Positions 11,896 to 21,488 are shown, numbered from the stretch's first letter. The stretch is DNA of 64,000 bases from an uncultured Microbacterium sp. (GCF_947488465.1 NZ_CANKZA010000001.1:124001-188000), one strand, 5' to 3'. Notes: generated from the sequence alone by a model not told the origin. Numbers and translations are program-made.

Positions 11896-11967
11896 TCCGC
11901 CGTAGTGTAATGGCAGCACGACAGCCTTTGGAGCTGTTCGGTCTAGGTTCGAATCCTGGCGGCGGAG
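11896..11967 (+). tRNA. tRNA-Gln (anticodon UUG)
   Basis: A 72-base cloverleaf is visible. The acceptor arms TCCGCCG (11896-11902) and CGGCGGA (11960-11966) pair fully, with discriminator G at 11967. The anticodon stem ACAGC/GCTGT encloses loop CTTTGGA with anticodon TTG. The T arm is CTAGG-TTCGAAT-CCTGG with one G-U pair. CCA is not encoded. The ATG of glmU begins only one base after the discriminator, at 11969. Confidence 0.95.
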
Positions 11968-11968
11968 C

Positions 11969-13441
11969 ATGACGCACAACCCGCTGGACTCCTCGCTTGC
12001 CGTGGTCATCCTCGCCGCCGGTCAGGGCACCCGGATGCGTTCGGCTCTGCCGAAAGTGCTCCATCGCATCGGTGGTCGCCCCCTGGTCGGGCACGTGCTC
12101 GACACCGCACGCGATCTCGCTCCGGGGCACGTGGTCGTCGTCGTCCGCCACGAACGCGATCAGGTCGCGGAAGCCGTTGTGGGCATCTCCGATGAGGTCA
12201 TCGTCGTCGACCAGGATCAGATCCCCGGTACGGGGCGGGCCGTCGAGGTCGCTCTCGCCGCACTGCCCGATTTCACGGGCGACGTGCTGGTGCTCTCCGG
12301 CGACGTCCCGCTGCTGGATGCCGACACGCTCACCGGGCTGATCCGCGATCACCGGTCTTCCGGCGCGGCCGTGACGCTCCTGTCCGCCGTTCTCCCGGAC
12401 GCCACCGGTTATGGCCGCGTCATCCGTACGACCGACGGTGCCGTCGAGCGCATCGTCGAGCAGAAGGATGCCTCGGCCGCGGAGGCTGCCGTCACCGAGA
12501 TCAACGCCGGCGTCTACGTCTTCCAGGGTCCGACGCTCCGCGCCGAACTTACCCGGGTCGGCACCGAGAACGCCCAGGGGGAGAAGTACTTGACCGATGT
12601 CATCGGCCTCGTGCGTGCTGCCGGACTCGCGGTCACGGCATCCGTCACCGCCGACGTCTCGCTGACTCTCGGGGTGAACGACCGTGCACAGCTGGCCGAA
12701 GCCGGGCGCCTGCTCAACGCGCGGACGGTTCGTCGCTGGCAGCTGGAGGGTGCGTCGATTCAGGACCCCGCGACGACGTGGATCGATGTCACCGCGACGC
12801 TCGCTCCCGATGTCACGGTTCTCCCGAACACTCACATTCTGCGCGCGACCGCCGTCGCAGCCGGCGCCGTGATCGGCCCTGACACGACGCTGGAAGACTG
12901 CGAGGTCGGCGAGAACGCGACCGTGCGGCGCTCCGATGCCACCCTCGCGGTGATCGGTGCCGGTGCGACGGTCGGGCCCTTCGCGTATCTGCGACCGGGC
13001 ACGGTTCTCGGCGCGCAGGGGAAGATCGGCACGTTCGTCGAAACGAAGAACTCCACGATCGGTGTCGGCAGCAAGGTCCCGCATCTGTCGTACATCGGCG
13101 ACACGACGATCGGCCGCGGGGTGAACCTCGGCGCCGGCGCGATCACTGCGAATTACGACGATCTCGCGAAGCACCGCACCGAGATCGGCGACGACGTGCA
13201 CTCCGGCTCGCACAACGTGTTCGTCGCGCCCGTTAGGATCGGAGACGGCGCGAAAACCGGGGCCGGCGCCGTCATCCGCAAGGATGTGCCGCCCGGTGCA
13301 CTCGCGCTGAGCGTCGCCCCTCAGCGCAACATCGAGGGATGGGTCGAGAATCATCGACCGGGTACGGCGGCGGCGGATTCCGCTGCACGCTCCCGGTCTG
13401 CACAGGGAGCGGACGATGGCGCGCAAGAAGCACACGGTTGA
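11969..13441 (+). CDS. glmU: Bifunctional GlcN-1-P acetyltransferase / GlcNAc-1-P uridylyltransferase
   Basis: GlmU makes UDP-GlcNAc, the precursor of peptidoglycan. The 490-residue product has the N-terminal nucleotidyltransferase signature LAAGQGTRMRSALPKVLH (about 15-32), then a C-terminal left-handed beta-helix with hexapeptide repeats and the PHLSYIGDTTIGRGVNLGAG segment of the acetyltransferase site. The start ATG lies one base beyond tRNA-Gln, leaving no room for a ribosome site, so the mRNA is probably released by tRNA 3' processing and read leaderless. The 3' end overlaps prs by 26 bases. Confidence 0.95.
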   Translation: MTHNPLDSSLAVVILAAGQGTRMRSALPKVLHRIGGRPLVGHVLDTARDLAPGHVVVVVRHERDQVAEAVVGISDEVIVVDQDQIPGTGRAVEVALAALPDFTGDVLVLSGDVPLLDADTLTGLIRDHRSSGAAVTLLSAVLPDATGYGRVIRTTDGAVERIVEQKDASAAEAAVTEINAGVYVFQGPTLRAELTRVGTENAQGEKYLTDVIGLVRAAGLAVTASVTADVSLTLGVNDRAQLAEAGRLLNARTVRRWQLEGASIQDPATTWIDVTATLAPDVTVLPNTHILRATAVAAGAVIGPDTTLEDCEVGENATVRRSDATLAVIGAGATVGPFAYLRPGTVLGAQGKIGTFVETKNSTIGVGSKVPHLSYIGDTTIGRGVNLGAGAITANYDDLAKHRTEIGDDVHSGSHNVFVAPVRIGDGAKTGAGAVIRKDVPPGALALSVAPQRNIEGWVENHRPGTAAADSAARSRSAQGADDGAQEAHG

Positions 13442-14450
13442 CCTGGATGTCGAGCGCGGCATCGCGCCGGGTATCGTCGCCAAGACCAAGAAGCGACTGG
13501 TCGTCGCCTCCGGGAGCTCGCACGCCGAACTCTCGGCGCAGGTAGCGGAGCACCTCGGTACCGAGCTCGTCCCGACCGAGCACCGCACGTTCGCGTCGGG
13601 CGAGATCCTCACCCGCTTCGAGGTGTCGATCCGCGGGTGTGACGCGTTCATCATCCAGTCGTTCGGTCCACCCGTGAACGAGTGGATCATGGAGACGCTG
13701 ATCATGCTGGATGCCGCCAAGCGCGCGTCCGCGAAGCGCATCACCGTCGTCGCCCCGTACTACCCCTATTCCCGTCAGGACAAGAAGGGTCGCGGTCGCG
13801 AGCCGATCAGCGCGCGCCTGGTCTCGGACCTCTTCAAGACCGCCGGCGCCGACCGGATCATGAGCGTCGACCTCCACGCCGCGCAGATCCAGGGCTTCTT
13901 CGACGGACCCGTCGACCACCTGTTCGCCAAGCCCGTGCTCCTGGAGTACTTCGAGAAAACGCTCTCGCCGGCTGACCGGGACAAGCTCACCGTCGTCTCA
14001 CCCGACACCGGACGCGTGCGCGTCGCCGACCAGTGGTCCGATTCGCTCGGCGCACCCCTCGCGATCATCCACAAGCGTCGCGACCCGAACGTCGCCAACC
14101 AGGTGACGGTCAACGAGATCGTCGGTGACGTCTCCGGGCGTGTCTGCCTGCTTGTGGACGACATGATCGACACCGGCGGCACGATCGTCAAGGCCGCTCA
14201 GGCGCTCAAGGCGAACGGCGCGGAGCGGGTCATCGTGGCGGCGACACACGCGATCTTCAGCGACCCCGCGTCGACCCGGTTGCAGGATGACGCGATCGAC
14301 GAGGTCGTCGTGACCGACACGGTTCCGATCCCGGACGAGAAGCGGTTCGCGGGGCTGACGATCTTGCCGATCGCGCCGCTGCTGGCACGGGCGATCAAGG
14401 AAGTCTTCGAGGACGGTTCGGTCACGAGCATGTTCGGCGGCGACGCCTGA
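13416..14450 (+). CDS. prs: Ribose-phosphate pyrophosphokinase
   Basis: Prs makes PRPP from ribose-5-phosphate and ATP for purine, pyrimidine, His and Trp synthesis. The 344-residue product shows the flexible-loop and ATP region YYPYSRQDKKGRGREPIS, the metal site VDLHAAQIQGFF and the PRPP-binding loop LLVDDMIDTGGT. About 20 extra residues precede the usual start of the family. ATG 13416 lies inside the end of glmU in another frame, so the two are translationally linked, as in related genomes. Confidence 0.95.
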   Translation: MARKKHTVDLDVERGIAPGIVAKTKKRLVVASGSSHAELSAQVAEHLGTELVPTEHRTFASGEILTRFEVSIRGCDAFIIQSFGPPVNEWIMETLIMLDAAKRASAKRITVVAPYYPYSRQDKKGRGREPISARLVSDLFKTAGADRIMSVDLHAAQIQGFFDGPVDHLFAKPVLLEYFEKTLSPADRDKLTVVSPDTGRVRVADQWSDSLGAPLAIIHKRRDPNVANQVTVNEIVGDVSGRVCLLVDDMIDTGGTIVKAAQALKANGAERVIVAATHAIFSDPASTRLQDDAIDEVVVTDTVPIPDEKRFAGLTILPIAPLLARAIKEVFEDGSVTSMFGGDA

Positions 14451-14494
14451 GTTTCGCCGCTCGGCAGTACCCCGTCCGCGCGTAGGATCGCGGC

Positions 14495-17194
14495 ATGGCC
14501 GCATCGCCCGCACCCGCCGCTCTCACCGACGCCGACCTCACGCTCGCGCGTCCCTTCGCGCGGGAGGTCGATGATGTCCAGCGCGCACTGCAGACGGGTG
14601 CCGGCGGCCTCGCTTCCGGCGATGCCGCGGCGCGGCTCGCGGTCGCCGGGCCCAACCTCCTGCCGGAGCCGAAACGGACGCCGGCGTGGCTGCGGTTCCT
14701 GGGGCACTTCAACGACACGCTCATCTTCATCCTCCTCGCCGCCGCGGCGATCAAGGCGGTCATGGGGGACTGGCTCGACTTCTGGGTCATCGTCACCGTC
14801 GCCGTCATCAACGCCGTCATTGGCTATGTGCAGGAGGGGCGTGCGGAGAAGGCGCTGGCCGGCATCCGGGGCATGCTGTCGGCCGACGCAACCGCGCGGC
14901 GCGACGGTTCTTGGACGACGATCGCGGCGGCCGACCTCGTTCCCGGTGACATCGTGCGGCTGATGCCGGGCGACAAAGTTCCGGCTGACGTGCGCCTCAC
15001 TGCGGCGACGCAGTTGCGGATCGATGAGTCCGCCCTGACCGGCGAATCAGTCCCCTCGTCGAAATCCCTCGATCCCGTGCCGGACGACGCCGGGGTGGGC
15101 GACCGCTCCTCCATGGCTTTCTCGGGCACGATCGTCTCGGCCGGTCAAGGTCGGGGCATCGTCACCGGTACCGGCGCACGCACCGAGATCGGCACGATCC
15201 AGGAACTCGTCGGCGAGGCGGGGAGCCTCGCGACGCCGCTGACGAAGCAACTCGATTCGTTCGGAAAGGTGCTGACCCTCGTCATCCTCGGCATGGCGCT
15301 GGTGATGATGGTCATCGGTCGCTATCTGCACGGGATGCCCTTCGCCGAACTCATCTCGGCGACAATCGGCTTCGCCGTCGCGGCGATTCCGGAAGGACTC
15401 CCCGCGCTCGTCACGATCACGCTCGCGATCGGTGTGCAGCAGATGGCGCGCCGCAACGCCATCACGCGCAAGCTCCCCGCCGTCGAGGCTCTCGGCTCGG
15501 TCACGACGGTGTGTTCGGACAAGACCGGCACCCTGACGAAGAACGAGATGACGGTCCGCACGGTCATCACCCCGCTCGAGCGCTACGAGGTCTCCGGTCT
15601 CGGATACGACCCCACCGGCACCATCACTCCGGCCGGGGGCGGCGATCTCGCCGCCGTGCTCGCCGTCGCGGACCTCTGCAACGACGCCCACATCACGCGC
15701 GGTGAGGAGGGGAGGTTCTCTCTCGTCGGCGAGCCGACCGAAGGCGCGCTCAAGGTCGTCGCGATGAAGGGCGGCGCGGGTGTCAGCGGCACCCGGCGCG
15801 TCGGGGTCGTTCCCTTCGACTCGGAGAACAAGTTCATGGCGACCCTCAACGAGGCCGCCGATGGGTCGCGCGCGATCCTCGTGAAGGGCGCTCCCGACCG
15901 GCTGCTCGATCGGTCGCTGACACAGCGCGGCTCGGCCGGTGCGGAGCCGCTTGACCGCTCCTTCTGGGATGCCGCGGTGGACGAGCTGAGTGCGCAGGGT
16001 CTGCGTGTGCTCGCCGCCGCACGCAAGCCCACGCGCGCTGACGACGTGAGCATCGACGACCTCGGCGATCTGGAGTTTCTGGGTCTGTGGGGAATCGTCG
16101 ACCCGCCGCGTCCGGAGGCGATCGAGGCGATCGCCGACTGCCACACCGCCGGCATCCGGGTGAAGATGATCACCGGCGACCACGCGGGCACGGCTGTCGC
16201 GATCGGGCGTGAGATGGGGCTGATCCCGCAGACGCCCGGCGACGACGACGTCCGTGTTCTCACCGGTGGCGAGCTGGAGGCGCTTAGTCAGGAGCAGCTG
16301 AAGGCGGTCGTGCAAGACGTCGACGTCTATGCCCGCACGAGTCCCGAACACAAGATCCGGATTGTCCGCGCACTGCAGTCACACGGCGAGGTCGTCGCGA
16401 TGACCGGCGACGGGGTCAACGACGCACCTGCGCTCACCCGTGCCGATGTGGGCATCGCGATGGGCATCAAGGGCACCGAGGCCACCAAGGAAGCTGCCGA
16501 AATCGTGCTGGCCGACGACAACTTCGCCACGATCCGCAGTGCGATCGCCGAAGGTCGGCGGATCTACGACAACTTGCGCAAGTCGGTCGTCTTCCTCCTC
16601 CCGACCAACGGGGCGCAGTCACTCGTCATTCTGATCGCGATCGTCTTCGGGCTCACCCTGCCGCTCACGCCGGTGCAGGTGCTGTGGGTCAACATGGTGA
16701 CGGCGGTCACCCTGTCGCTCGCGCTGGCCTACGAACCGGCAGAGCGCGGCATCATGAACCGCACGCCGCGTGCGGCGGGCGGGCCGATCATCGCCGGGCG
16801 GGAACTCGGCTTCGTTCTGCTCGTCTCGCTGCTCATCGGTGGGGCGACGCTCGCGGTCTTCGGGATCTCGGTGGCCCGGGGAAGCGATCTCGACGTCGCC
16901 CGGACCGAAGCGGTCACGATGCTCGCCCTCGGCCAGCTGGCCTACCTGTTCAACTGCCGTTTCCTCAGCCGGTCGAGCTTTACGACCGCGGTGTTTCGCG
17001 GCAACCGGATGGTCTGGTGGTCGGCGATCGCGCTCCTCGCGTTGCAACTGATCTTCACGTACGTGCCGTTCATGAACGCGCTGTTCGGCTCGGAGCCGCT
17101 GGATCTGATCGGCTGGGCACTGCCCCTGGTGTTCTCCTTCGTCATCTTCGCCGTCGTCGAAATGCTCAAAGCCGCGCGCCGTCGTCGCGAGTGA
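14495..17194 (+). CDS. Cation-translocating P-type ATPase (P2-type)
   Basis: This 899-residue ion pump has an N-terminal cation-ATPase domain, actuator motif TGES (182-185), phosphorylation site DKTGTLT (about 342), hinge TGDGVNDAP (about 638) and about ten membrane helices. TM4 carries PEGLPA, as in Ca2+ pumps. TM6 reads [16 protein letters not shown], so the acidic residue that follows VT in SERCA-type Ca2+ pumps is Ala here; the transported ion is therefore uncertain. ATG 14495 follows TAGGAT (14483-14488) by six bases, a leaderless start. Confidence 0.92.
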   Translation: MAASPAPAALTDADLTLARPFAREVDDVQRALQTGAGGLASGDAAARLAVAGPNLLPEPKRTPAWLRFLGHFNDTLIFILLAAAAIKAVMGDWLDFWVIVTVAVINAVIGYVQEGRAEKALAGIRGMLSADATARRDGSWTTIAAADLVPGDIVRLMPGDKVPADVRLTAATQLRIDESALTGESVPSSKSLDPVPDDAGVGDRSSMAFSGTIVSAGQGRGIVTGTGARTEIGTIQELVGEAGSLATPLTKQLDSFGKVLTLVILGMALVMMVIGRYLHGMPFAELISATIGFAVAAIPEGLPALVTITLAIGVQQMARRNAITRKLPAVEALGSVTTVCSDKTGTLTKNEMTVRTVITPLERYEVSGLGYDPTGTITPAGGGDLAAVLAVADLCNDAHITRGEEGRFSLVGEPTEGALKVVAMKGGAGVSGTRRVGVVPFDSENKFMATLNEAADGSRAILVKGAPDRLLDRSLTQRGSAGAEPLDRSFWDAAVDELSAQGLRVLAAARKPTRADDVSIDDLGDLEFLGLWGIVDPPRPEAIEAIADCHTAGIRVKMITGDHAGTAVAIGREMGLIPQTPGDDDVRVLTGGELEALSQEQLKAVVQDVDVYARTSPEHKIRIVRALQSHGEVVAMTGDGVNDAPALTRADVGIAMGIKGTEATKEAAEIVLADDNFATIRSAIAEGRRIYDNLRKSVVFLLPTNGAQSLVILIAIVFGLTLPLTPVQVLWVNMVTAVTLSLALAYEPAERGIMNRTPRAAGGPIIAGRELGFVLLVSLLIGGATLAVFGISVARGSDLDVARTEAVTMLALGQLAYLFNCRFLSRSSFTTAVFRGNRMVWWSAIALLALQLIFTYVPFMNALFGSEPLDLIGWALPLVFSFVIFAVVEMLKAARRRRE

Positions 17195-17316
17195 CGACGA
17201 CAGGATTCAATGCAGACGCATAGGTTCCGCAGGGTGGGTGCCGATCCCGTGCGCTCTAGGGTGAAAACCACCTGGTGGAGACAACGCCACACGGGCACCC
17301 CAGAAGGAGGACCATC

Positions 17317-17796
17317 ATGATCCGCACCACTGTCGTACCCTCGCGCCGTACGCTCCGCTCCGGAGCTGCGGCGGCATCCGTCCTCGGAATCGTGGCACTG
17401 GCCGGCTGCGCCACGACCGCGACCGCGGAGGAACCCGCGGCCACGCCGACAACCGCCCCCGTCGAAACCGGCTCGACCGGCTCGGCCACCACGGGCGCAT
17501 ACACCGACGGCACCTACACGGAGGACGGCACGTATGTCGACGGGGGTGGCGTGGCCGAGACTGTCTCCGTGACGATCACGCTCGCCGATGACATCGTCAC
17601 CGCGGTCGAGGTCGTCGGCGACGCGGCCAGCCCGCAATCGCGCCAGTATCAGGAGCAGTTCATCGGGGGGATCAGCGAGGTCGTCGTCGGTCAGGAGATC
17701 GACGCGCTCGACGTGAGCCGTGTCGCCGGGTCATCCCTCACGAGCGGCGGGTTCAACGACGCCCTCGAGAAGATCAAGACCGACGCCGCCGCGTGA
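17317..17796 (+). CDS. FMN-binding-domain lipoprotein (ApbE flavinylation target)
   Basis: This secreted lipoprotein of 159 residues has an Arg-rich start, hydrophobic helix and lipobox LAGC (28-31), then a Thr/Gly/Ala-rich linker (32-75) and a compact FMN_bind-like domain with TVSVTITLADDIVTAVEVVG. The C-terminal GSSLTSGGF (138-146) matches the S-G-x-T/S-x-T-S flavinylation motif, so Ser141 is the likely FMN attachment site. Strong GAAGGAGG precedes ATG 17317. The next gene, apbE, overlaps it by four bases and encodes the enzyme that would attach the flavin. It probably acts as an extracytoplasmic electron carrier. Confidence 0.85.
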   Translation: MIRTTVVPSRRTLRSGAAAASVLGIVALAGCATTATAEEPAATPTTAPVETGSTGSATTGAYTDGTYTEDGTYVDGGGVAETVSVTITLADDIVTAVEVVGDAASPQSRQYQEQFIGGISEVVVGQEIDALDVSRVAGSSLTSGGFNDALEKIKTDAAA

Positions 17797-18650
17797 CCGC
17801 GGTGGGCGTCTGGGATTTCGACGCCATCGGCACCCGCTGGCAGATCGTGATGCCTGCCGCGCCGGACGACGGCGTGCGCGAGCGTGTCAGCGCCGTGATC
17901 GATGCGTTCGATCGGGAGTGGTCGCGTTTTCGCCCCGATTCGCTCGTCACGACCCTGAGCGGCGGCGGCCGGGTCACGGCACCGGTGGATGCCGCGGACA
18001 TGCTCGACACGTACGTCGCGCTGTCCCGAGCGACCGAAGGGGCGGTGAACCCGCTGGTCGGCGGGTCGCTCGCGCGCCGCGGATACGACGCGGCTTACTC
18101 GCTCACTGACGGGGGAGCGGCGCCGGCGCCGGCAGCTTGGGACGATGTGCTCTCCTGGGCGCACGGCGTTCTTCAGCTGTCAGCGCCCGCCCTGATCGAC
18201 GTCGGCGCCCTCGGGAAGGGGCGTCTCGTCGACCTCGTCGCGGCCGCACTCGGCGACGAGCCTGCCGTCGTGGATGCCGGCGGAGACATCCGCGTGCGCG
18301 GACGCACCGAGCGCATCGCGCTCGAGCATCCGTACGACTCCGCGACCGCGATCGGTGTGTGGGAGATCACCGACGGAGCGCTGTGTGCTTCGGCCACCAA
18401 CCGGCGCGCGTGGGGCGACGGGCTCCATCATGTCCTGGATGCGCGGACGGGGCAGCCTGTCCGCACCGTCGCCGCCACCTGGGCGGCCGCGCCGACGGCG
18501 ATGATCGCCGACGCGGCGGCCACCGCGCTCTTCTTCGACGGCGGGGTCGCGCTCGCTCACGAGTGGGACGCCCCGTGGGTGCGCATGCTCAGCGACGGCC
18601 GCGTCGAGTGGTCGCCCGGGTGCCCCGCAGACCTTTTCCTCCCGCGATAG
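17793..18650 (+). CDS. apbE: FAD:protein FMN transferase
   Basis: ApbE transfers FMN from FAD to a Ser/Thr of a target protein, using Mg2+. The 285-residue product has the family opening FDAIGTRWQIVMPA, the core GALGKGRLVDLVA, DAGGDIRVRG and HHVLDARTGQPV blocks. There is no obvious signal peptide. It begins at a GTG overlapping the lipoprotein stop (GTGA), which makes the adjacent FMN-binding lipoprotein the likely substrate. The gene stop TAG is part of a TAGTTT -10 box for the next gene. Confidence 0.92.
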   Translation: MTAVGVWDFDAIGTRWQIVMPAAPDDGVRERVSAVIDAFDREWSRFRPDSLVTTLSGGGRVTAPVDAADMLDTYVALSRATEGAVNPLVGGSLARRGYDAAYSLTDGGAAPAPAAWDDVLSWAHGVLQLSAPALIDVGALGKGRLVDLVAAALGDEPAVVDAGGDIRVRGRTERIALEHPYDSATAIGVWEITDGALCASATNRRAWGDGLHHVLDARTGQPVRTVAATWAAAPTAMIADAAATALFFDGGVALAHEWDAPWVRMLSDGRVEWSPGCPADLFLPR

Positions 18651-18661
18651 TTTGGATCGTG

Positions 18662-20224
18662 ATGACTCGACTGACCGCCCTCTGGAACCGATTGCTCGCC
18701 GTGGTCGGCCGCGTGTCGATGTACCGTCTCGTCCTCGTGTCGCTCGGCATCCTGACGCTCATCTCCCTCGTGCTGGCCCTGTTCGACCAGGTCGCGCCTT
18801 CCGCGCCGGCGCTCGTGGCGACCTTCGTCGTCCTCAACGTCGCGTGCGTCGCCGTCGATGCGCTCGGTCAGCGCCTCACCGGCCGGACCTGGCGCATCGA
18901 GTCGTCCCTCATCACCGCGGGGATTCTGCTTTTCGTCCTGTACCCGACCGTCGAACTACTGGGGCTCGTCGGCGTGGCGATCGCCGGTGTGCTGGCCTCG
19001 GCATCCAAGTACGTGGTCGCGTGGCGCGGCCGGCACATCCTCAACCCGGCAGCTTTCGGTGCGATGGCGCTGTCGATCGTCACGGTCGCCAGTGGGTCCT
19101 ACGGTCTCGGCGCGGCCGGCTGGTGGGTCGGTGCTCCCGCCCTCGCGTTGCCGGTGATCGTCCTCGGTGTGCTCGTCGTCGCGCGAGCCGACAAGCTGCG
19201 GCCCGTGTTGCTGTTCCTCGCGATCGCGCTACCGGTGAACCTCGTGCGCGTCGCACTCGCGTACAGTGGCGCGGGCGTCGCCGTCGATATCGGCACGATC
19301 GTCTCAACCGTGCTGTGGTCCTCACCCTTCTTCTTCCTCGCGGCGTTCATGTTCTCCGAGCCGCTGACGCAGCCGCCACGCCGCTGGCAGCAGTACATCG
19401 TCGCCGTCGTCGTGGGCGTTTTCGCCGGGGCGCCGCTGACCCTCGGCGCACTCACGCTCGGGCCCGAGGCGGCGGTCGTCATCGGCAATCTGGTGGCATT
19501 CGGCTTTGCCTACGCCACACGTGTGCGCCTGCAGTTAACCTTCGTCGGTCGGCAGTCGCTCACACCGAGCGTCGAGGAGCTGTCCTTCCGGGCCAGCCGG
19601 CTGCTGCGATTCGAGGCGGGTCAGTATCTCGAACTCGAAGTGCCGCACGCGCACGCCGATGCCCGCGGCACGCGCCGCGAGTTCAGCATCGTCTCGGCGC
19701 CCGAGGAGCTGCCGATCGTGAAGATCGCGATGCGACGCGGTTCGCAGTCGACCTACAAGCAGGCGCTCGCCGAGATCGAACCGGGCCGTGAGCTCTCCGT
19801 CACGGGGATCTGGGGGGACTTCATCCTGCCGCGCCGCACGGACACTCCGGTGTTGCTGGTGGCTGCCGGCATCGGGGTGACCCCGTTCGTATCGCAGCTG
19901 CGTCATCTGCGGATGTCGGGCGGCTCGCGCGACGTCGTCTTCATCTACGTCGCGTCGGGCGCCGAGGAGCTCGCGTTCCGCGACGACCTCGAGCGCGCCG
20001 GCATCCCGGTCATCATCTTCACGCGTGACGAACCCACCGATCTTCCGACGCACTGGCGCTGGGCAGAGGGGGTGCGACTGGATGCCGAGGGCCTCCAGCG
20101 TGTGGTCCCCGACCTGGCCTCGCGCCACGCGTACATCTCGGGTCCTCCGGGTTTGATCGCCGATCTGGCGCCGGCGCTCGAGAAAGCCCAGGGTCTGACC
20201 ACGGACGCCTTCGCGGGCTACTGA
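18662..20224 (+). CDS. NqrB/RnfD-like membrane domain fused to FNR-type flavin reductase
   Basis: The 520-residue product joins two modules. Residues about 20-285 form roughly nine or ten membrane helices of the NqrB/RnfD/UnbV kind. The C-terminal 230 residues form a ferredoxin-reductase-like unit with FAD site RFEAGQYLELEVP...RREFSIVSAP and NAD(P)H site LLVAAGIGVTPFVSQL, ending in the family-typical AFAGY. It would move electrons from cytoplasmic NAD(P)H through the membrane to the flavinylated lipoprotein two genes upstream. ATG 18662 and GTG 18659 are both possible starts; TAGTTT at 18648-18653 supports a short or absent leader. Confidence 0.85.
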   Translation: MTRLTALWNRLLAVVGRVSMYRLVLVSLGILTLISLVLALFDQVAPSAPALVATFVVLNVACVAVDALGQRLTGRTWRIESSLITAGILLFVLYPTVELLGLVGVAIAGVLASASKYVVAWRGRHILNPAAFGAMALSIVTVASGSYGLGAAGWWVGAPALALPVIVLGVLVVARADKLRPVLLFLAIALPVNLVRVALAYSGAGVAVDIGTIVSTVLWSSPFFFLAAFMFSEPLTQPPRRWQQYIVAVVVGVFAGAPLTLGALTLGPEAAVVIGNLVAFGFAYATRVRLQLTFVGRQSLTPSVEELSFRASRLLRFEAGQYLELEVPHAHADARGTRREFSIVSAPEELPIVKIAMRRGSQSTYKQALAEIEPGRELSVTGIWGDFILPRRTDTPVLLVAAGIGVTPFVSQLRHLRMSGGSRDVVFIYVASGAEELAFRDDLERAGIPVIIFTRDEPTDLPTHWRWAEGVRLDAEGLQRVVPDLASRHAYISGPPGLIADLAPALEKAQGLTTDAFAGY

Positions 20225-20244
20225 CCGCTCCCGATTGAGGAGTC

Positions 20245-20283
20245 GCAATCTGCGGGTCTGGTCGCTCCCGCAGGGCAGATTGC
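20245..20283. repeat. Hairpin repeat 1 near the DUF559-like gene
   Basis: GCAATCTGC (20245-20253) and GCAGATTGC (20275-20283) form a perfect 9-base inverted repeat. A second, competing 7-base pair CTGCGGG/CCCGCAG nests in it. The right arm continues GCCCCCTGGATGC, closely matching the right arm of hairpin 2. It lies between two convergent genes and could terminate transcription, but there is no T run. Confidence 0.75.
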
Positions 20284-20311
20284 GCCCCCTGGATGCGAGG
20301 CGCACGATCAC

Positions 20312-20362
20312 GGGGACCTGATGCGCCCCCTGTGCGTGTGCAGGTGGGCAGATCGGGTCCCC
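20312..20362. repeat. Hairpin repeat 2 near the DUF559-like gene
   Basis: GGGGACCTGAT (20312-20322) pairs with ATCGGGTCCCC (20352-20362) with one T-G mismatch. Above it, GCCCCCTG (20325-20332) pairs with CAGGTGGGC (20341-20349) with one bulged T, giving a near-continuous 19-pair, 51-base hairpin. The right side (GCAGATCGGGTCCCCTGGATG) repeats that of hairpin 1. Confidence 0.75.
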
Positions 20363-20387
20363 TGGATGCCGCGGTGCTCCGCGAAGG

Positions 20388-21365
20388 CTAGCCGACCCAG
20401 CCGTGCCTGCGCAGTGCGGACGCGACGGATTCCGCCGCGCGCGGGTGGGCGCCGCGGATATGCGCAGCCGTCACGCGGATGACCTCCCAGCCGAGAGCTG
20501 TGAGCGCGGCGTGTTTCTCGATGTCGCGCTCCCACTGCACGCGACTGGTGCGATGGTGATCGCCTTCGACCTCGACGATCGTGCGGAAGTCGAGATAGGC
20601 CGCGTCAACGATGCCGATCAGAGCGCCGGACGGGTGTCGGATCTCCAGGTCCAGCACGGGCTCCGGGAGCCCCGCGGCGGCAGCGAGCAATCGGTAATCG
20701 GTCTCGAGCACGGACATGCTGCCGACGCGCACATCGGAGAGCGCCGCGGCCAGCCGCGCGCGGTTCTTTCGCCCGGGAGCGTTCGTCGCGCACGCAAGGT
20801 GCTCGATCGATGCGAGCTGCTGCTCCGGCATCGGGCGACCCCGGTGATCGCGGGGGATGCGCACGATGGCGTCTCCGAGCGCGACGAGGTCGCGGTGCGA
20901 CAGCTCACCGCCGAGCATGGCAAACGTTGCCGCGGGGCTCGTCAGCCGGATGCCGCCCCAGACACGCACGCTCGTCAGGTGCGGGGCGAGCTTCCTGCCG
21001 CGGATCCCGGGCCTGCGTGGAGCGCGGTGCGGCGAGAGGACCGCGGCATCCAGTCGATCGCCGTGGACACAGGGGAGTCCCCAGACGACCGCGGCGGACC
21101 GCCCCGCGAGAAAGGTGTGATCCGGGGCGACCGCGAAATACGCACGTGCTTGGTCGAGAACGTACTCGCGCTGAAGGCGGTCGCGAGCGAGCGGCTCCGT
21201 GAGGTCGATGGCGACGGACGGCGTGCGACGCCGGCGCATGCCGTGGAACGGTGCGTCGAGGTCCGCGGCGCGCATTCGCCCCGCGGAGTGACCGAGCGCC
21301 AACGCTGTGCCGACCCGAAATGCAGGCGCGAGTTCGACGTGCAGGGGCGTCGGGAGATGCGGCAT
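20388..21365 (-). CDS. DUF559-like (Vsr-fold) nuclease-like protein, AbiEi-like layout
   Basis: The product is about 325 residues and of unknown role. The N-terminal two thirds (promoter-like DNA-binding layout with FLAGRSAAVVWGLP and SVRVWGGIRLTSPAATFAML) resembles actinobacterial proteins filed near AbiEi-type antitoxins. The C-terminal 110 residues have the Vsr/DUF559 pattern LDLEIRHPSG, GIVDAAYLDFRTIVEVEGDH and RDIEKHAALTALGWEVIRVT, a PD-(D/E)xK-like nuclease fold. ATG 21365 is the best start; a TTG at 21425 would add 20 residues. Related hairpins lie on both sides. No partner toxin adjoins it. Catalytic activity is inferred from fold only. Confidence 0.7.
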   Translation of the reverse strand: MPHLPTPLHVELAPAFRVGTALALGHSAGRMRAADLDAPFHGMRRRRTPSVAIDLTEPLARDRLQREYVLDQARAYFAVAPDHTFLAGRSAAVVWGLPCVHGDRLDAAVLSPHRAPRRPGIRGRKLAPHLTSVRVWGGIRLTSPAATFAMLGGELSHRDLVALGDAIVRIPRDHRGRPMPEQQLASIEHLACATNAPGRKNRARLAAALSDVRVGSMSVLETDYRLLAAAAGLPEPVLDLEIRHPSGALIGIVDAAYLDFRTIVEVEGDHHRTSRVQWERDIEKHAALTALGWEVIRVTAAHIRGAHPRAAESVASALRRHGWVG

Positions 21366-21488
21366 CCCTCGATCGTGCGCGCTGGGCCGCGCCTCCGTCT
21401 CCCCTGCTTCACGATCAGTGGACAACTACGCAGATCTGTGTGCGGGGGAGGAAGCGGCGACGCTCCGCCGCCACCAGGATGCCGGTGA

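Noticed and set aside
11798-13744. Long reverse-strand open frame opposite glmU and prs
   Set aside because: Codon positions mirror those of the real genes, and the product is Arg/Asp/Gly-rich with no motif. glmU and prs are certain.
20225-20387. CRISPR-like array from the repeated GCAGAT motifs
   Set aside because: Only two downstream hairpins, unequal spacing, no uniform repeats and no cas genes.
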